Below the pieces are notes generated by a model, which saw nothing but the letters and a program-made list of their open reading frames with translations, was not told the DNA's origin and did not search any database. The position numbers and the translations under genes were made by a program. A stretch of DNA of 15,791 nt from Oscillospiraceae bacterium (GTDB lineage: Bacteria; Bacillota; Clostridia; Oscillospirales; Oscillospiraceae), in the NCBI GenBank assembly GCA_017409645.1, contig JAFQSI010000136.1, forward strand, positions 1 through 15,791. The letters are read 5' to 3'. This document shows positions 1 to 6,942 of this stretch, piece by piece; position 1 is the stretch's first letter, and each line of letters begins with the position of its first letter.

Positions 1-609
1 GAGGTTTTTGGTCAGCTCCTCGTAGTTGTCGATGAGGATGATGGACACAACGGGCCGCGAGCGGACATATTCATCGCGGATCTGGTACAGGTCCGTCAGG
101 TCGGAGAAATACAGGGACGCCAGCAGGGTGCCCTGGGGATCGTCGGCGTGGATGGGATTGCCGTGGATCCGGTAGCGGCGGCCGTTGATGGCCACATCGC
201 CCGGATACTCCCGCTTGCCCGCCGCCACCCAGTCCAGCTTGAAGCCGGGGATCAGGTCGGTGATCTTCTGCTCATGCATCCGCTCCCGGAAGCCGCTGAG
301 CTGGACGAAGGAGTCGTTGGCCAGCAGCAGGGCCCCGTCGGCCATGCGGACCAGGACCATGGGAAAGGGCATCCGGCCGCCCTCGGCGGTGCCCAGGGTG
401 TTGGTGGCGGACTGGATGAAGGCCTCCAGCTCCCGGCGGCGGCGGATCTTGCTGAACTGGTAGTAGCCGTAGAGGATGCCCGTGGCGGCCAGCTCCGTCA
501 GCGCCAGCTGACCCTCGCCCGCCACCAGGGCGGCCAGGGCAAAGCCCAGCATCACGATAAAGAACAGATCCAATCCCGGCTCCAGCAGCCTGCCCAGCTT
601 CCGATTCAT
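1..609 (-). CDS. gdpP: Cyclic-di-AMP phosphodiesterase GdpP, N-terminal part (runs off left edge)
   Basis: Membrane-bound enzyme of the DHH/DHHA1 family that hydrolyses the second messenger c-di-AMP. Only the first 203 residues lie in the window and the frame is open at base 1. Visible are an N-terminal hydrophobic region (about residues 13-50, likely two membrane helices), a basic stretch (KIRRRR, about 55-60), a PAS-like domain (about 75-175), and the start of the degenerate GGDEF domain with the typical VVSIILIDNYEELT motif. The catalytic DHH domain should lie beyond the left edge, so activity cannot be judged here. The ATG at 607-609 is chosen because GGAGGT lies six bases upstream. The order membrane-PAS-GGDEF is that of GdpP/YybT, and the IDNY(E/D)E signature is strongly typical of the family. 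It is transcribed away from the RNase J gene. Confidence 0.85.
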   Translation of the reverse strand, partial: MNRKLGRLLEPGLDLFFIVMLGFALAALVAGEGQLALTELAATGILYGYYQFSKIRRRRELEAFIQSATNTLGTAEGGRMPFPMVLVRMADGALLLANDSFVQLSGFRERMHEQKITDLIPGFKLDWVAAGKREYPGDVAINGRRYRIHGNPIHADDPQGTLLASLYFSDLTDLYQIRDEYVRSRPVVSIILIDNYEELTKNL

Positions 610-664
610 TCCGACACCTCCGTCATCAGGGTATTTTTACCCATTGTTATCCATAGTACCCTAC

Positions 665-693
665 ATTATAGCATTTTGCAAAGGATAACGCAA
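665..693 (-). promoter_or_regulatory. Promoter of gdpP
   Basis: On the minus strand, a -35 box TTGCGT (688-693) and a perfect -10 box TATAAT (665-670) are separated by 17 bases, and TGC precedes the -10 box, making it an extended -10. It points at gdpP and implies a 5' leader of roughly 50 bases. This is a textbook housekeeping sigma-factor promoter. Confidence 0.8.
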
Positions 694-728
694 CAGGTTT
701 TATACAAATTGTAGGCGACGGAATCATA

Positions 729-882
729 GCCTTCCCCTTTGGGGAAGGTGCCCCAAGGCGAAGCCGCAGGGGCGGATGAGGCTGGCGCGCAGTACGAATT
801 CGCCGAAACACCGCAAAAAAACGCAGCGCGGTACCGCACCTCACCCGGCTCCTCCGGGGCCACCCTCCCCAAAGGGGAGGGC
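729..882. repeat. Palindromic intergenic repeat, copy 1
   Basis: The two ends form imperfect inverted copies. The left end (729-750) reads CCTTCCCCTTTGGGGAAGG within it, and the right end (861-882) reads CCCTCCCCAAAGGGGAGGG. Each end is itself a hairpin, and the inner flanks GATGAGG (left) and CCTCACCC (right, reverse strand GGTGAGG) continue the symmetry. There is no coding frame worth calling inside. Size and structure resemble small non-autonomous palindromic elements common in Oscillospiraceae genomes. It shares its plan with the elements at 3944-4058 and 9242-9403. Confidence 0.7.
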
Positions 883-950
883 ATAAGAACGCATTGTCCC
901 CACGCCCTGCCGGGTTCACAAAAAATTCAGTATACTTTTTGTGCAAAGTG

Positions 951-959
951 TGCTATACT
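951..959 (+). promoter_or_regulatory. Probable extended -10 promoter of RNase J
   Basis: TGCTATACT (TG at 951-952, TATACT at 954-959) fits an extended -10 element. No good -35 box lies 16-18 bases upstream; that position holds another TATACT (931-936). Transcription would start near 966, leaving a leader of about 175 bases before the RNase J start. Confidence 0.5.
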
Positions 960-965
960 ATCATC

Positions 966-1141
966 AGCGTGCGCCGGGATGGGCAGACCCGGGCAGAAAA
1001 AACAGAAAAACGCAAAATAAACGCGGGCAGATACGACCATCTACCAGACGATACAGGGTCAAAGGGGATGGCGCTGGCCGCTTGGAATTGGTGCGCATTT
1101 TTCGCACACGAACGAACTTTTGAAAGGAGTTTATACGCAAA
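966..1141 (+). other. Long 5' leader of RNase J mRNA
   Basis: About 175 bases lie between the inferred transcription start and the TTG start codon. Visible in it are an A-rich tract (about 999-1021), a short hairpin GTGCG/CGCAC (1091-1095 with 1103-1107) with a T-rich loop, and the ribosome binding site AAAGGAG (1123-1129). No known riboswitch fold and no convincing short gene were recognised. Its length may matter for control of the gene, but that is inference. Confidence 0.4.
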
Positions 1142-2797
1142 TTGGCTGAAAAACTGAAAATCATCCCTCTGGGCGGTCTGGACGAGATCGGCAAGAACTG
1201 CACCGTCTTGGAGTATGGCAAGGATATGATCGTCATCGACTGCGGCGTGGCCTTCCCCGACGAGGATATGTACGGCGTGGATCTCGTGATCCCCGACTTT
1301 ACCTACCTGGTGGCAAACGCCCACAAGCTCAAGGGCTTCTTCATCACCCACGGTCACGAGGACCACATCGGCTCCATCCCCTACGCCATGCAGCAGGTCA
1401 ATTGCCCCGTCCACGGCACCGCCATGACCAACGGCCTGATCAAGCTGAAGCTGGAGGAGCATGGCCTGGACAAGAAGGTCAAGCTCATCACCCATAAGCC
1501 CGGCGAGACGGTCAAGGCCGGCTGCTTCTCCGTGGAATTCATCCACGTCAACCACTCCATCGCCGACGCGGTGGCCTTCTGCATCACCACCCCCGTGGGC
1601 AAGGTGATCTTCACCGGCGACTTCAAGATCGATCCCAGCTCCGCCGACGGCATGACCGATCTTGCCCGCCTGGGCGAGCTGGGCAACCAGGGCGTGCTGG
1701 CCCTGCTGGCCGACTCCACCAACGTCGAGCGCCCCGGCATCACCCCCAGTGAGAACACCGTTTCCGAGAACTTAGACCGCCAGTTCCGCAACTGCGACCA
1801 GCGGATCATCGTCACCACCTTCGCCTCCAACATGTACCGCATCCAGTCCGTCATCGAGACGGCCCAGCGCTACGGCCGCAAGGTGGCCGTCACCGGCCGG
1901 AGCATGGAGAACGTGCTGAAGGTCGGCACGGAGCTGGGCTACCTGAAGGTCAAGGCCGGCACCATCGTGGACCTCCAGCAGGTCAAGAGCCTGCCGAAGA
2001 ACAAGGTGGTCATCGTCTCCACCGGAAGCCAGGGCGAGAACATGTCCGCCCTGTACCGCATGGCCTTCAACACCCACAAGCAGATCGACATCGTCTCCGG
2101 CGACCGGATCATCATCTCCGCCTCCGCCATCCCCGGCAATGAGAAGGCCGTTTCCAAGATCATCAATGAGCTGTACCGCAAGGGTGCCGATGTGGTCTAT
2201 GAAAAGAGCGAGGGCCTCCACGTCTCCGGCCACGCCTGTCAGGAGGAGCTGAAGATCATCCACGCCCTGGTCAAGCCCAAATTCTTCCTGCCCGTCCACG
2301 GTGAGCAGCGGCACCTGCAGCTCCACGCCCGGCTGGCGAAAAACATGGGCATGAAGCCCAACCACATCTTCATCGGCGAAATCGGCTCCCAGTTCGAGTT
2401 CACCGGCAAGACCTGCAAGCTGACGGGCACCGTGCCCAGCGGCAAGGTCTTCGTCGACGGCACCGGCGTGGGCGATGTGGGCAGCGTGGTCCTGCGCGAC
2501 CGCAAGCACCTGGCCCAGGACGGCATGATCGTGGTCTGCGTGAACCTGAGCGCCCAGAACGGCGAGATCATCACCGGTCCCGACATCATCACCCGGGGCT
2601 TCATCTACGTCAAGGAGTCCGAGGAGCTGATGGAGGATCTGCGGGAGGTGGCCGAGGAAGCCATCGACCGCTGCCGCCGTAAGCGCATCCGGGACTGGTC
2701 CGCCATCAAGACCGCCATCAAAAATGACCTGAGCGGCTACCTCTACAAGACCACCAAGCGCAACCCCATGATCCTGCCCGTCATCATGGAAGTTTAA
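1142..2797 (+). CDS. rnj: Ribonuclease J
   Basis: Metallo-beta-lactamase/beta-CASP ribonuclease with endonuclease and 5'-to-3' exonuclease activity, central to mRNA decay and rRNA maturation in Firmicutes; cytoplasmic. The 551 residues match the usual family length of about 550. Seen in order: an N-terminal beta-lactamase fold starting KIIPLGGLDEIGKN, the zinc motif H70-G-H72-E-D74-H75, further ligands H138 and D160 (TGDFK), the beta-CASP domain with DSTN at 191-194, the SGH motif (HVSGHA) and the late PVHGE motif, then a C-terminal domain. The start is TTG at 1142, preceded by AAAGGAG 12 bases upstream; no ATG fits better, and the protein begins directly at the conserved fold. A hairpin follows seven bases after the stop. 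Single gene, its own transcription unit. Confidence 0.95.
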   Translation: MAEKLKIIPLGGLDEIGKNCTVLEYGKDMIVIDCGVAFPDEDMYGVDLVIPDFTYLVANAHKLKGFFITHGHEDHIGSIPYAMQQVNCPVHGTAMTNGLIKLKLEEHGLDKKVKLITHKPGETVKAGCFSVEFIHVNHSIADAVAFCITTPVGKVIFTGDFKIDPSSADGMTDLARLGELGNQGVLALLADSTNVERPGITPSENTVSENLDRQFRNCDQRIIVTTFASNMYRIQSVIETAQRYGRKVAVTGRSMENVLKVGTELGYLKVKAGTIVDLQQVKSLPKNKVVIVSTGSQGENMSALYRMAFNTHKQIDIVSGDRIIISASAIPGNEKAVSKIINELYRKGADVVYEKSEGLHVSGHACQEELKIIHALVKPKFFLPVHGEQRHLQLHARLAKNMGMKPNHIFIGEIGSQFEFTGKTCKLTGTVPSGKVFVDGTGVGDVGSVVLRDRKHLAQDGMIVVCVNLSAQNGEIITGPDIITRGFIYVKESEELMEDLREVAEEAIDRCRRKRIRDWSAIKTAIKNDLSGYLYKTTKRNPMILPVIMEV

Positions 2798-2803
2798 GTG
2801 CAT

Positions 2804-2837
2804 CAAGCCCCCGGCTCCGAGTGGAACCGGGGGCTTG
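2804..2837 (+). terminator. Terminator-like hairpin after RNase J
   Basis: CAAGCCCCCGG (2804-2814) pairs perfectly with CCGGGGGCTTG (2827-2837), an 11-bp GC-rich stem lying between two convergent genes. There is no clear T-run on either side, so it may terminate weakly in both directions or mainly protect the 3' ends. Confidence 0.6.
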
Positions 2838-2842
2838 TCACA

Positions 2843-3832
2843 TTATTCCGTCCCGCTCAGCGCTTCGGTCTGCTCGGGGTAGGCGATGGACTCATAGGCC
2901 AGCACATAGGCCGCATCCACCTCGCACTTTTTCCACAGGCACAGCAGGGTATACAGCACGCAGTACACCGCCAGGGTCCCGAAGAACAGGACCATCGGAT
3001 CGATGGGCACCGCGATCCCCATCAGCTCCAGCACCATATCCAGATAGCCGATCACGGACACCGCCGCGCCCAGCAGATAGTACCACCAGTAGCTCAGATC
3101 CAGCTTGAACATCTGCCATTTGTGACGGCGCATCATCCGGGCGCTGAGGATATGGGCCTGGACCGCACCGATGGGCCGCTCCATCACCAGATACAGGGCC
3201 ATCCGGAAGGAGTAGCTGAGGAAGATGTACGGCGGCAGGAACGCCGCCATGGTGAACATCAGCACGGGCCACATGGCCTCCAGCAGCGCATCCATAGGGA
3301 TCAGCTCCAGATTCACCGCGCCCTCGGCGGTGAAGAGGTTGGGATCCGTCAGCACCGGCCCCAGCTCCGCGGCAAATTCCATGCCCCAGGAGGAGACGGC
3401 GAACAGCATGCTGCCCAGATACACGGCGGCGATCATCAGCACCATCATCAGTCCGAATTCAAAGGCAATGTAGCCCAGGACCCGTCCGAACCGGCGGAAG
3501 CCCCCGGCCAGCTCCCCCGTCTGCGGGGTCCGGCCCCGGACCATGACCAGCATGGCCCCCAGGAAGCCCGCAGACCAGAAGGGCCCGAAGAACAGGTTGA
3601 TATAGGTCAGGATCTCCTGGACCGTTTGCAGCATGGACCGCAGCCCCAGTCCGTCCAGACCGCCGGTACCGCCGATCTGGCTGTTCAGATACAGATTCAG
3701 TCCGTTGGAGACGAAGGAAAGGGCGGCGATGACGCCGCAGTAAAGAAGTACCAGCGACCGGGTCCCGCTGCGGTGTTCCCCGGCCAGCGCCGCACCCCGG
3801 GCCTTCAGCTCCCGAATGTTCAGATTTGTCAT
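2843..3832 (-). CDS. DUF975 family integral membrane protein
   Basis: A 329-residue membrane protein of unknown function. The N-terminus NIRELKARGAALAGEHR and the later stretch RMMRRHKWQMFKLDLSYWW, followed by more membrane helices, are typical of the DUF975 family. Hydrophobic segments suggest about six membrane helices: near residues 28-45, 80-100, 118-145, 185-215, 245-265 and 285-305. The ATG at 3830-3832 is chosen because GGAGG lies five bases upstream; earlier in-frame starts at 3844 and 3916 lack this. The first 28 codons of the longest frame overlap the promoter and are therefore unlikely to be translated. Convergent with RNase J and transcribed alone. DUF975 proteins are poorly studied, so no substrate or role can be named. 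Confidence 0.75.
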   Translation of the reverse strand: MTNLNIRELKARGAALAGEHRSGTRSLVLLYCGVIAALSFVSNGLNLYLNSQIGGTGGLDGLGLRSMLQTVQEILTYINLFFGPFWSAGFLGAMLVMVRGRTPQTGELAGGFRRFGRVLGYIAFEFGLMMVLMIAAVYLGSMLFAVSSWGMEFAAELGPVLTDPNLFTAEGAVNLELIPMDALLEAMWPVLMFTMAAFLPPYIFLSYSFRMALYLVMERPIGAVQAHILSARMMRRHKWQMFKLDLSYWWYYLLGAAVSVIGYLDMVLELMGIAVPIDPMVLFFGTLAVYCVLYTLLCLWKKCEVDAAYVLAYESIAYPEQTEALSGTE

Positions 3833-3865
3833 GATATCCTCCATTGTTTCGATCGATAAGGAAAG

Positions 3866-3893
3866 TGTATACCAATTCCCCGAAAATAGCAAA
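3866..3893 (-). promoter_or_regulatory. Probable promoter of the DUF975 gene
   Basis: On the minus strand, TTTGCT (3888-3893) and TATACA (3866-3871) are 16 bases apart, with TGG directly before the -10 box (extended -10). It lies 33 bases upstream of the chosen start and overlaps the longer alternative reading frame, which supports the shorter protein. Confidence 0.5.
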
Positions 3894-3943
3894 TGAAATT
3901 TTCTTCTTATCGTCATGACTTAGCATGCGCAGAAAGCGACTCC

Positions 3944-4058
3944 TGGCCCCCTCTGAGAGGGGGCTGTCAGCGAAGCTGACTGGGGGAGTGTCCGTCCATT
4001 GGAAGCACACCCCCTCCACCGCTTCGCGGTCCCCCTCCCCCTGCGGGGGAGGCAAGAG
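3944..4058. repeat. Palindromic intergenic repeat, copy 2
   Basis: The left end has a hairpin GCCCCCTCTGAGAGGGGGC, then a small hairpin around GCGAAGC and the words GGGGGAGTGT. The right end, read on the other strand, has a hairpin CCTCCCCCGCAGGGGGAGG, then CCGCGAAGCGG and GGAGGGGGTGT. The element is thus an imperfect inverted repeat of about 115 bp built to the same plan as copies 1 and 3. It fills most of the gap between the DUF975 gene and the next regulator gene; the rest of the gap is promoters. Confidence 0.65.
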
Positions 4059-4103
4059 GTACTGTGCTGACTCCCTTCGACCCGCATTTCTCATTTTGGG
4101 GCC

Positions 4104-4132
4104 TTGCCGGGACCGGGGCTGTGTGCTAAAAT
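4104..4132 (+). promoter_or_regulatory. Promoter of the XRE/helical-repeat regulator
   Basis: TTGCCG (4104-4109) and TAAAAT (4127-4132) are spaced by 17 bases and lie 33 bases upstream of the ATG at 4166. No obvious palindromic operator overlaps it. Confidence 0.7.
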
Positions 4133-4165
4133 CAGGGTAAATCACTTTTACCTGGAGGAAGCACG

Positions 4166-4888
4166 ATGACCATGGGACAGCGGATCCTGGCCGCCCGGCT
4201 GGCGGCGGGACTGAGCCAGCGGGAGCTGGCTGGGGAGGAGATCACCCGCAATATGCTCTCGAGCCTGGAGCATGACGCCGCCAATCCGTCGGTGGCGACC
4301 CTGCGCTACCTGGCGGCCCGGCTGGGGCGGCCCGTGAGCTACTTTCTGGGGGAGGACGAGGCATCCGAAGCCGTGGCGGCCTTCGAGTCCGGTCAGTGGC
4401 GGCGCAGCCGGGAGCTGATGACGGCCCCGGAGCGGAAATGGCTGGAGCCCCTGGCCCTGCTGCGGGAGGCCGAGCAGGCCATCGCCGAGGACCGTATGCC
4501 CTACGCCGTTCGGCTGCTGGAGCAGCTGGAGGGCTGCGTCTCCCCCCTGTATGGTCCGGAGCTGCGGCGCAAAGCGGCGATCCTGCGGTGCCGCTGCGGA
4601 AGCTTCACCGACATCCCCGAGGACGACGCCCTGCTGCTGAAGGCGGAGCATGCCCTGGCCGACAGCCGGCCGGAGGACGCGGTCCGCTATCTGCTGGCCC
4701 GGGACGACCGGGGACAGCAGTGGCACCGCCTGATGGCAGAGTCCCTGTTCCACTCCGGCGACTACGCCGGTGCCCGGGACCACTACCTCCAATGCCCCCA
4801 GACCGGCGACATTTTCAGCCGTCTGGAGATCTGCTGCCGGGAGCTGGGCGACTACCGGATGGCCTACCACTACGCCAAGCTGCAATAA
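4166..4888 (+). CDS. XRE-family transcriptional regulator with helical-repeat C-terminus
   Basis: A 240-residue protein with an N-terminal Cro/C1-type helix-turn-helix (about residues 5-60: GQRILAARLAAGLSQRELA, then a recognition helix in ITRNMLSSLEH, and ARLGRPVSYFLGE). The rest is alpha-helical with TPR-like pairs, for example ALLREAEQAIAEDRMPYAVRLLEQL and the C-terminal SLFHSGDYAGARDHYLQ and CRELGDYRMAYHYAKL. This plan recalls peptide-responsive RRNPP regulators, but the protein is shorter than most of these and no small signal-peptide gene was seen nearby, so the comparison is only structural. Start ATG at 4166 with GGAGG at 4154-4158. It has its own promoter and a strong terminator. The target genes are unknown; the flanking DUF975 and PAP2 genes are possible candidates. 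Confidence 0.8.
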   Translation: MTMGQRILAARLAAGLSQRELAGEEITRNMLSSLEHDAANPSVATLRYLAARLGRPVSYFLGEDEASEAVAAFESGQWRRSRELMTAPERKWLEPLALLREAEQAIAEDRMPYAVRLLEQLEGCVSPLYGPELRRKAAILRCRCGSFTDIPEDDALLLKAEHALADSRPEDAVRYLLARDDRGQQWHRLMAESLFHSGDYAGARDHYLQCPQTGDIFSRLEICCRELGDYRMAYHYAKLQ

Positions 4889-4892
4889 ATCA

Positions 4893-4928
4893 GGGACCCG
4901 CCGTCCGGCGGGTCCCTCCGTGTTTTTT
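4893..4928 (+). terminator. Rho-independent terminator of the XRE regulator
   Basis: GGGACCCGCC (4893-4902) pairs perfectly with GGCGGGTCCC (4907-4916) around a GTCC loop and is followed by TCCGTG and six T (4923-4928). The last T is also part of the stop codon of the convergent PAP2 gene, so the two genes are packed end to end. Confidence 0.9.
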
Positions 4929-5596
4929 CAAAGGATCTTCTGCATCTGCAGTCTTCTGGCCCGGACCCGCTCTGCGGTGCCGTAGACCAGCAGCCAGGCA
5001 TAGCCGGAGAAGATGAAGCCGCAGACCGTATCGATGATGGAATGCTGCTTGACGAACACCGTGGAGATGCAGATGGTCAGCGCCACGGTATAGACCGTCG
5101 TCTTCCAGGCCGGGCTGGAGAAGCGCCGGGTATCCACCAGACCAAAGGCCGCCGCCAGCGAGCCGCACACATGCAGCGACGGGCAGACGTTGGTGCTGGT
5201 GTCGCAGGTGTAGAACCAGGCCATCACCTGGGTCAGCAGGTTATCCCGCTCGAACACCACCGGCCGCAGATTCTGGCAGGTGGGATAGAGGAGGAACATC
5301 ACCAGTCCGCCGCCGTAGGTCAGGATGGTGAACCACATCATCCGCCGGAAGGCCATGGGCTCGGCGAAGAAGGTGTACAGGTACGAGCCAAGCATGAACA
5401 CGAACCAGAACAGGTACGGGATCAGAAACAGCTCGCAGAAGGGGATCCGGTCATCAACGGGGTGGTACATCACATGGTACTCCCGCTGGGGCACCAGCCA
5501 CTCCAGTGCATAAAAGGACAGCCCGAACAGCAGCCAGAAGGACGCCAGCAGCAGATTGTGCATGGTCTCCCGGTCGCGGAATTTGGTTAACAGCAT
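4928..5596 (-). CDS. PAP2-superfamily membrane phosphatase (PAP2_3/AUR1-like)
   Basis: A 222-residue membrane protein with several hydrophobic helices (about 15-35, 55-78, 86-104, 165-181, 190-208). Two blocks point to the phosphatidic-acid-phosphatase type 2 superfamily: NVCPSLHV (P139, S140, H142), corresponding to the PSGH motif, and KQHSIID (H185, D189), corresponding to the third motif. PSLH instead of PSGH is the form seen in the inositolphosphorylceramide-synthase-like branch (PAP2_3), so it may act on lipid phosphates or transfer lipid head groups. The substrate is not predictable. The ATG at 5594-5596 has AGGAGAAG upstream. The stop codon overlaps the terminator of the convergent regulator. 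Single gene with a likely operator in its promoter. Confidence 0.8.
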   Translation of the reverse strand: MLLTKFRDRETMHNLLLASFWLLFGLSFYALEWLVPQREYHVMYHPVDDRIPFCELFLIPYLFWFVFMLGSYLYTFFAEPMAFRRMMWFTILTYGGGLVMFLLYPTCQNLRPVVFERDNLLTQVMAWFYTCDTSTNVCPSLHVCGSLAAAFGLVDTRRFSSPAWKTTVYTVALTICISTVFVKQHSIIDTVCGFIFSGYAWLLVYGTAERVRARRLQMQKIL

Positions 5597-5627
5597 GATG
5601 ACTTCTCCTCTCTTTGGTCTGGATCAA

Positions 5628-5655
5628 ATTATATGGACAAATTATGTCAATGGAA
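5628..5655 (-). promoter_or_regulatory. Promoter and possible operator of the PAP2 gene
   Basis: On the minus strand, a perfect TATAAT (5628-5633) lies 16 bases from a weak TTCCAT (5650-5655). The spacer is filled by an inverted repeat GACATAATTTGTC (5636-5648), with 4-bp arms GACA/TGTC. A repressor bound there would block the promoter. A TTGACA at 5645-5650 also exists but has no well-spaced -10 box. Confidence 0.45.
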
Positions 5656-5722
5656 TAAACGAATTCTTAATAATTCTGAATTTCTCCGGCACCCGCTGCA
5701 TACAATGGCGGGAGGTGATTCT

Positions 5723-6640
5723 ATGTCGATCGTACCAACGGATGTGCCCATGACCTCCCGGCTGGCGGAGCAGCTGGTGCAGGAGCTGACGGCGCAGTAT
5801 CCCTTCCTCCGCTCCGAGACACTGGTCAGCACCCGGCTGGGGCGGCCCATTTTGGCGCTGACCATCGGCACGGGGCCGCGGCGGGTCCTCTATTCCGCCG
5901 CCCACCACGCCAACGAGTGGCTCACCGCCACGGTGCTGCTGAAATTCACCGAGGATCTGGCCGAAGCGATCCAAACAGGCTCCCGGCTGGGCGGCGTGGA
6001 CGCGGCGCAGCTGGCAGAGCAGACGACCATCCACATCGTCCCCATGGTGGATCCGGACGGGGTGGATCTGGTGACCGGGGCCATCGCGCCCGGAACCGAA
6101 GACTATGCGCAGGCCCAGGCGCTGGCAGAAAATTATCCCGCCATCCCCTTCCCCGATGGTTGGAAAGCGAACCTTAGCGGCGTGGACCTGAATCTGCAGT
6201 ACCCCGCCGGATGGCTGATGGCCCGGGAGATCAAATTTTCCCAGGGCTACACCCAACCCGGTCCCCGGGACTATGTGGGCCGCTTCCCCCTGAGCCAGCC
6301 CGAAAGCCAGGCCCTCTACGACTACACCGAGCGCGTCGACCCGGCCATCGTCATCGCCTGGCATTCCCAGGGGGAGGTCATCTACTGGCAGTACGGGGGC
6401 ATCGAGGTAAGCGGCGCCCGGGAGCTGGCCCAGCGGTTCGCGGACGCAAGCGGCTACGTCCTGGAGGATACCCCCTACAATTCCTCCTTCGCAGGCTACA
6501 AAGACTGGTTCATCCAGGCCTACCGCCGTCCCGGCTTCACCATCGAGGTGGGCACCGGCACGAATCCGCTGCCCGTGAGCCAGTTCGAAGACATCTACCA
6601 AGCCAGCCTCCCCATCTTGCTGGAGGGCGCAAAGGGTTGA
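5723..6640 (+). CDS. M14-family zinc carboxypeptidase
   Basis: A 305-residue metallopeptidase of the carboxypeptidase A family (M14), closest in appearance to bacterial enzymes that cut gamma-D-glutamyl-diaminopimelate bonds in peptidoglycan peptides. Zinc ligands are H62 and E65 (HHANEW) and H214 (AWHSQGE); the catalytic glutamate is E275 (FTIEVGTG). GVDLNLQYPAGW (153-164) is the substrate-binding block of this branch. No signal peptide is present, so it is probably cytoplasmic and may work in murein peptide recycling (inference). An in-frame upstream start at 5633 exists, but GGGAGGTG at 5710-5717 clearly fixes the ATG at 5723. The stop codon TGA lies inside the -35 box of the tRNA promoter that follows. 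No obvious strong promoter was found upstream; TACAAT at 5701-5706 is a possible -10 box. Confidence 0.85.
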   Translation: MSIVPTDVPMTSRLAEQLVQELTAQYPFLRSETLVSTRLGRPILALTIGTGPRRVLYSAAHHANEWLTATVLLKFTEDLAEAIQTGSRLGGVDAAQLAEQTTIHIVPMVDPDGVDLVTGAIAPGTEDYAQAQALAENYPAIPFPDGWKANLSGVDLNLQYPAGWLMAREIKFSQGYTQPGPRDYVGRFPLSQPESQALYDYTERVDPAIVIAWHSQGEVIYWQYGGIEVSGARELAQRFADASGYVLEDTPYNSSFAGYKDWFIQAYRRPGFTIEVGTGTNPLPVSQFEDIYQASLPILLEGAKG

Positions 6641-6666
6641 CAACACCACCGCGCCCATGCTAAAAT
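6637..6666 (+). promoter_or_regulatory. Promoter of tRNA-Leu
   Basis: A perfect -35 box TTGACA (6637-6642) overlaps the stop codon of the carboxypeptidase gene. The -10 box TAAAAT (6661-6666) follows after 18 bases and has TGC before it (extended -10). Transcription should start near 6673, about 47 bases before the tRNA. Confidence 0.8.
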
Positions 6667-6673
6667 AACGTGG

Positions 6674-6710
6674 TTGACAGCTGTGCATATGCACAACGAT
6701 CCACTGTCAA
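6674..6710 (+). repeat. Nested hairpin in the tRNA leader
   Basis: TTGACAG (6674-6680) and CTGTCAA (6704-6710) are perfect inverted copies. Between them lies a 14-bp perfect palindrome TGTGCATATGCACA (6682-6695). The structure would sit at the very 5' end of the tRNA transcript, or could be a protein-binding site. The TTGACA inside it has no suitable -10 box, so it is not called a second promoter. Confidence 0.6.
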
Positions 6711-6719
6711 CTGAATAAC

Positions 6720-6803
6720 GCGGGCGTGGTGGAATTGGTAGACTCGGTGGATTTAGGTTCCTCTGGCATCGCCGTGCAGGTTCGAGTCCTGTCGCCCGCA
6801 CCA
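6720..6803 (+). tRNA. tRNA-Leu (anticodon UAG)
   Basis: An 84-base gene with the acceptor stem GCGGGCG/CGCCCGC (6720-6726 with 6793-6799), discriminator A and encoded CCA (6801-6803). The anticodon loop TTTAGGT gives TAG, reading CUN leucine codons. A long variable arm (GGC-ATC-GCC) confirms class II, and the T arm GCAGG-TTCGAGT-CCTGT is normal. Two positions are odd: the D stem GTG/CTC and the anticodon stem GTGGA/TCCTC each contain a T-T mismatch (positions 11-24 and 28-42 by usual numbering), where A would restore pairing. It may still work, but could be a weakened or decaying copy. Confidence 0.9.
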
Positions 6804-6804
6804 C

Positions 6805-6843
6805 GATCCCCCTATGAAATTGGTACAATTTTGTAGGGGGATC
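6805..6843 (+). repeat. Hairpin directly after tRNA-Leu
   Basis: GATCCCCCTA and TAGGGGGATC (ten perfect pairs) enclose a second pairing block AAATT/AATTT. It starts one base after the tRNA CCA end. There is no T-run, so it is not a good terminator; it may guide 3' processing or be the first member of the following hairpin array. Confidence 0.7.
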
Positions 6844-6846
6844 GAA

Positions 6847-6937
6847 CTAAGTGCGCTCGCGCACTTAGCTTCACTTTGGGCGCAAGCCCAAAACTTCGTT
6901 ATGCCCAAAGGCATTACTTCACATCGGCACAGCCGAT
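6847..6937 (+). repeat. Array of four short perfect hairpins with a repeated linker
   Basis: Four different hairpins follow each other: CTAAGTGCG/CGCACTTAG (6847-6868), TTTGGGC-GCAA-GCCCAAA (6875-6892), ATGCC-CAAA-GGCAT (6901-6914) and ATCGGC-ACA-GCCGAT (6923-6937). The stems differ in sequence, but the short linkers after them share the core CTTC, mostly ACTTCAC (or CTTCAC, CTTCGTT). Stem length varies from 5 to 9 bp. The array lies between tRNA-Leu and a terminator and is probably transcribed with the tRNA. I recall similar strings in other gut Clostridia but know no function. Confidence 0.7.
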
Positions 6938-6942
6938 ACTTC

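Noticed and set aside
148..714. Plus-strand frame opposite gdpP
   Set aside because: It is the mirror of the gdpP frame, with no start signal; the minus frame shows clear PAS/GGDEF features and a good promoter.
2798..3859. Long plus-strand open frame opposite the DUF975 gene
   Set aside because: It is rich in His, Gln, Pro and Arg, lacks any domain or ribosome binding site, and mirrors the real minus-strand gene. GC-rich coding DNA often leaves such antisense frames open.
6720..6803. tRNA-Leu as integration site of a mobile element
   Set aside because: No integrase gene, no repeat of the tRNA 3' end elsewhere in the window, and normal housekeeping-type genes on both sides.
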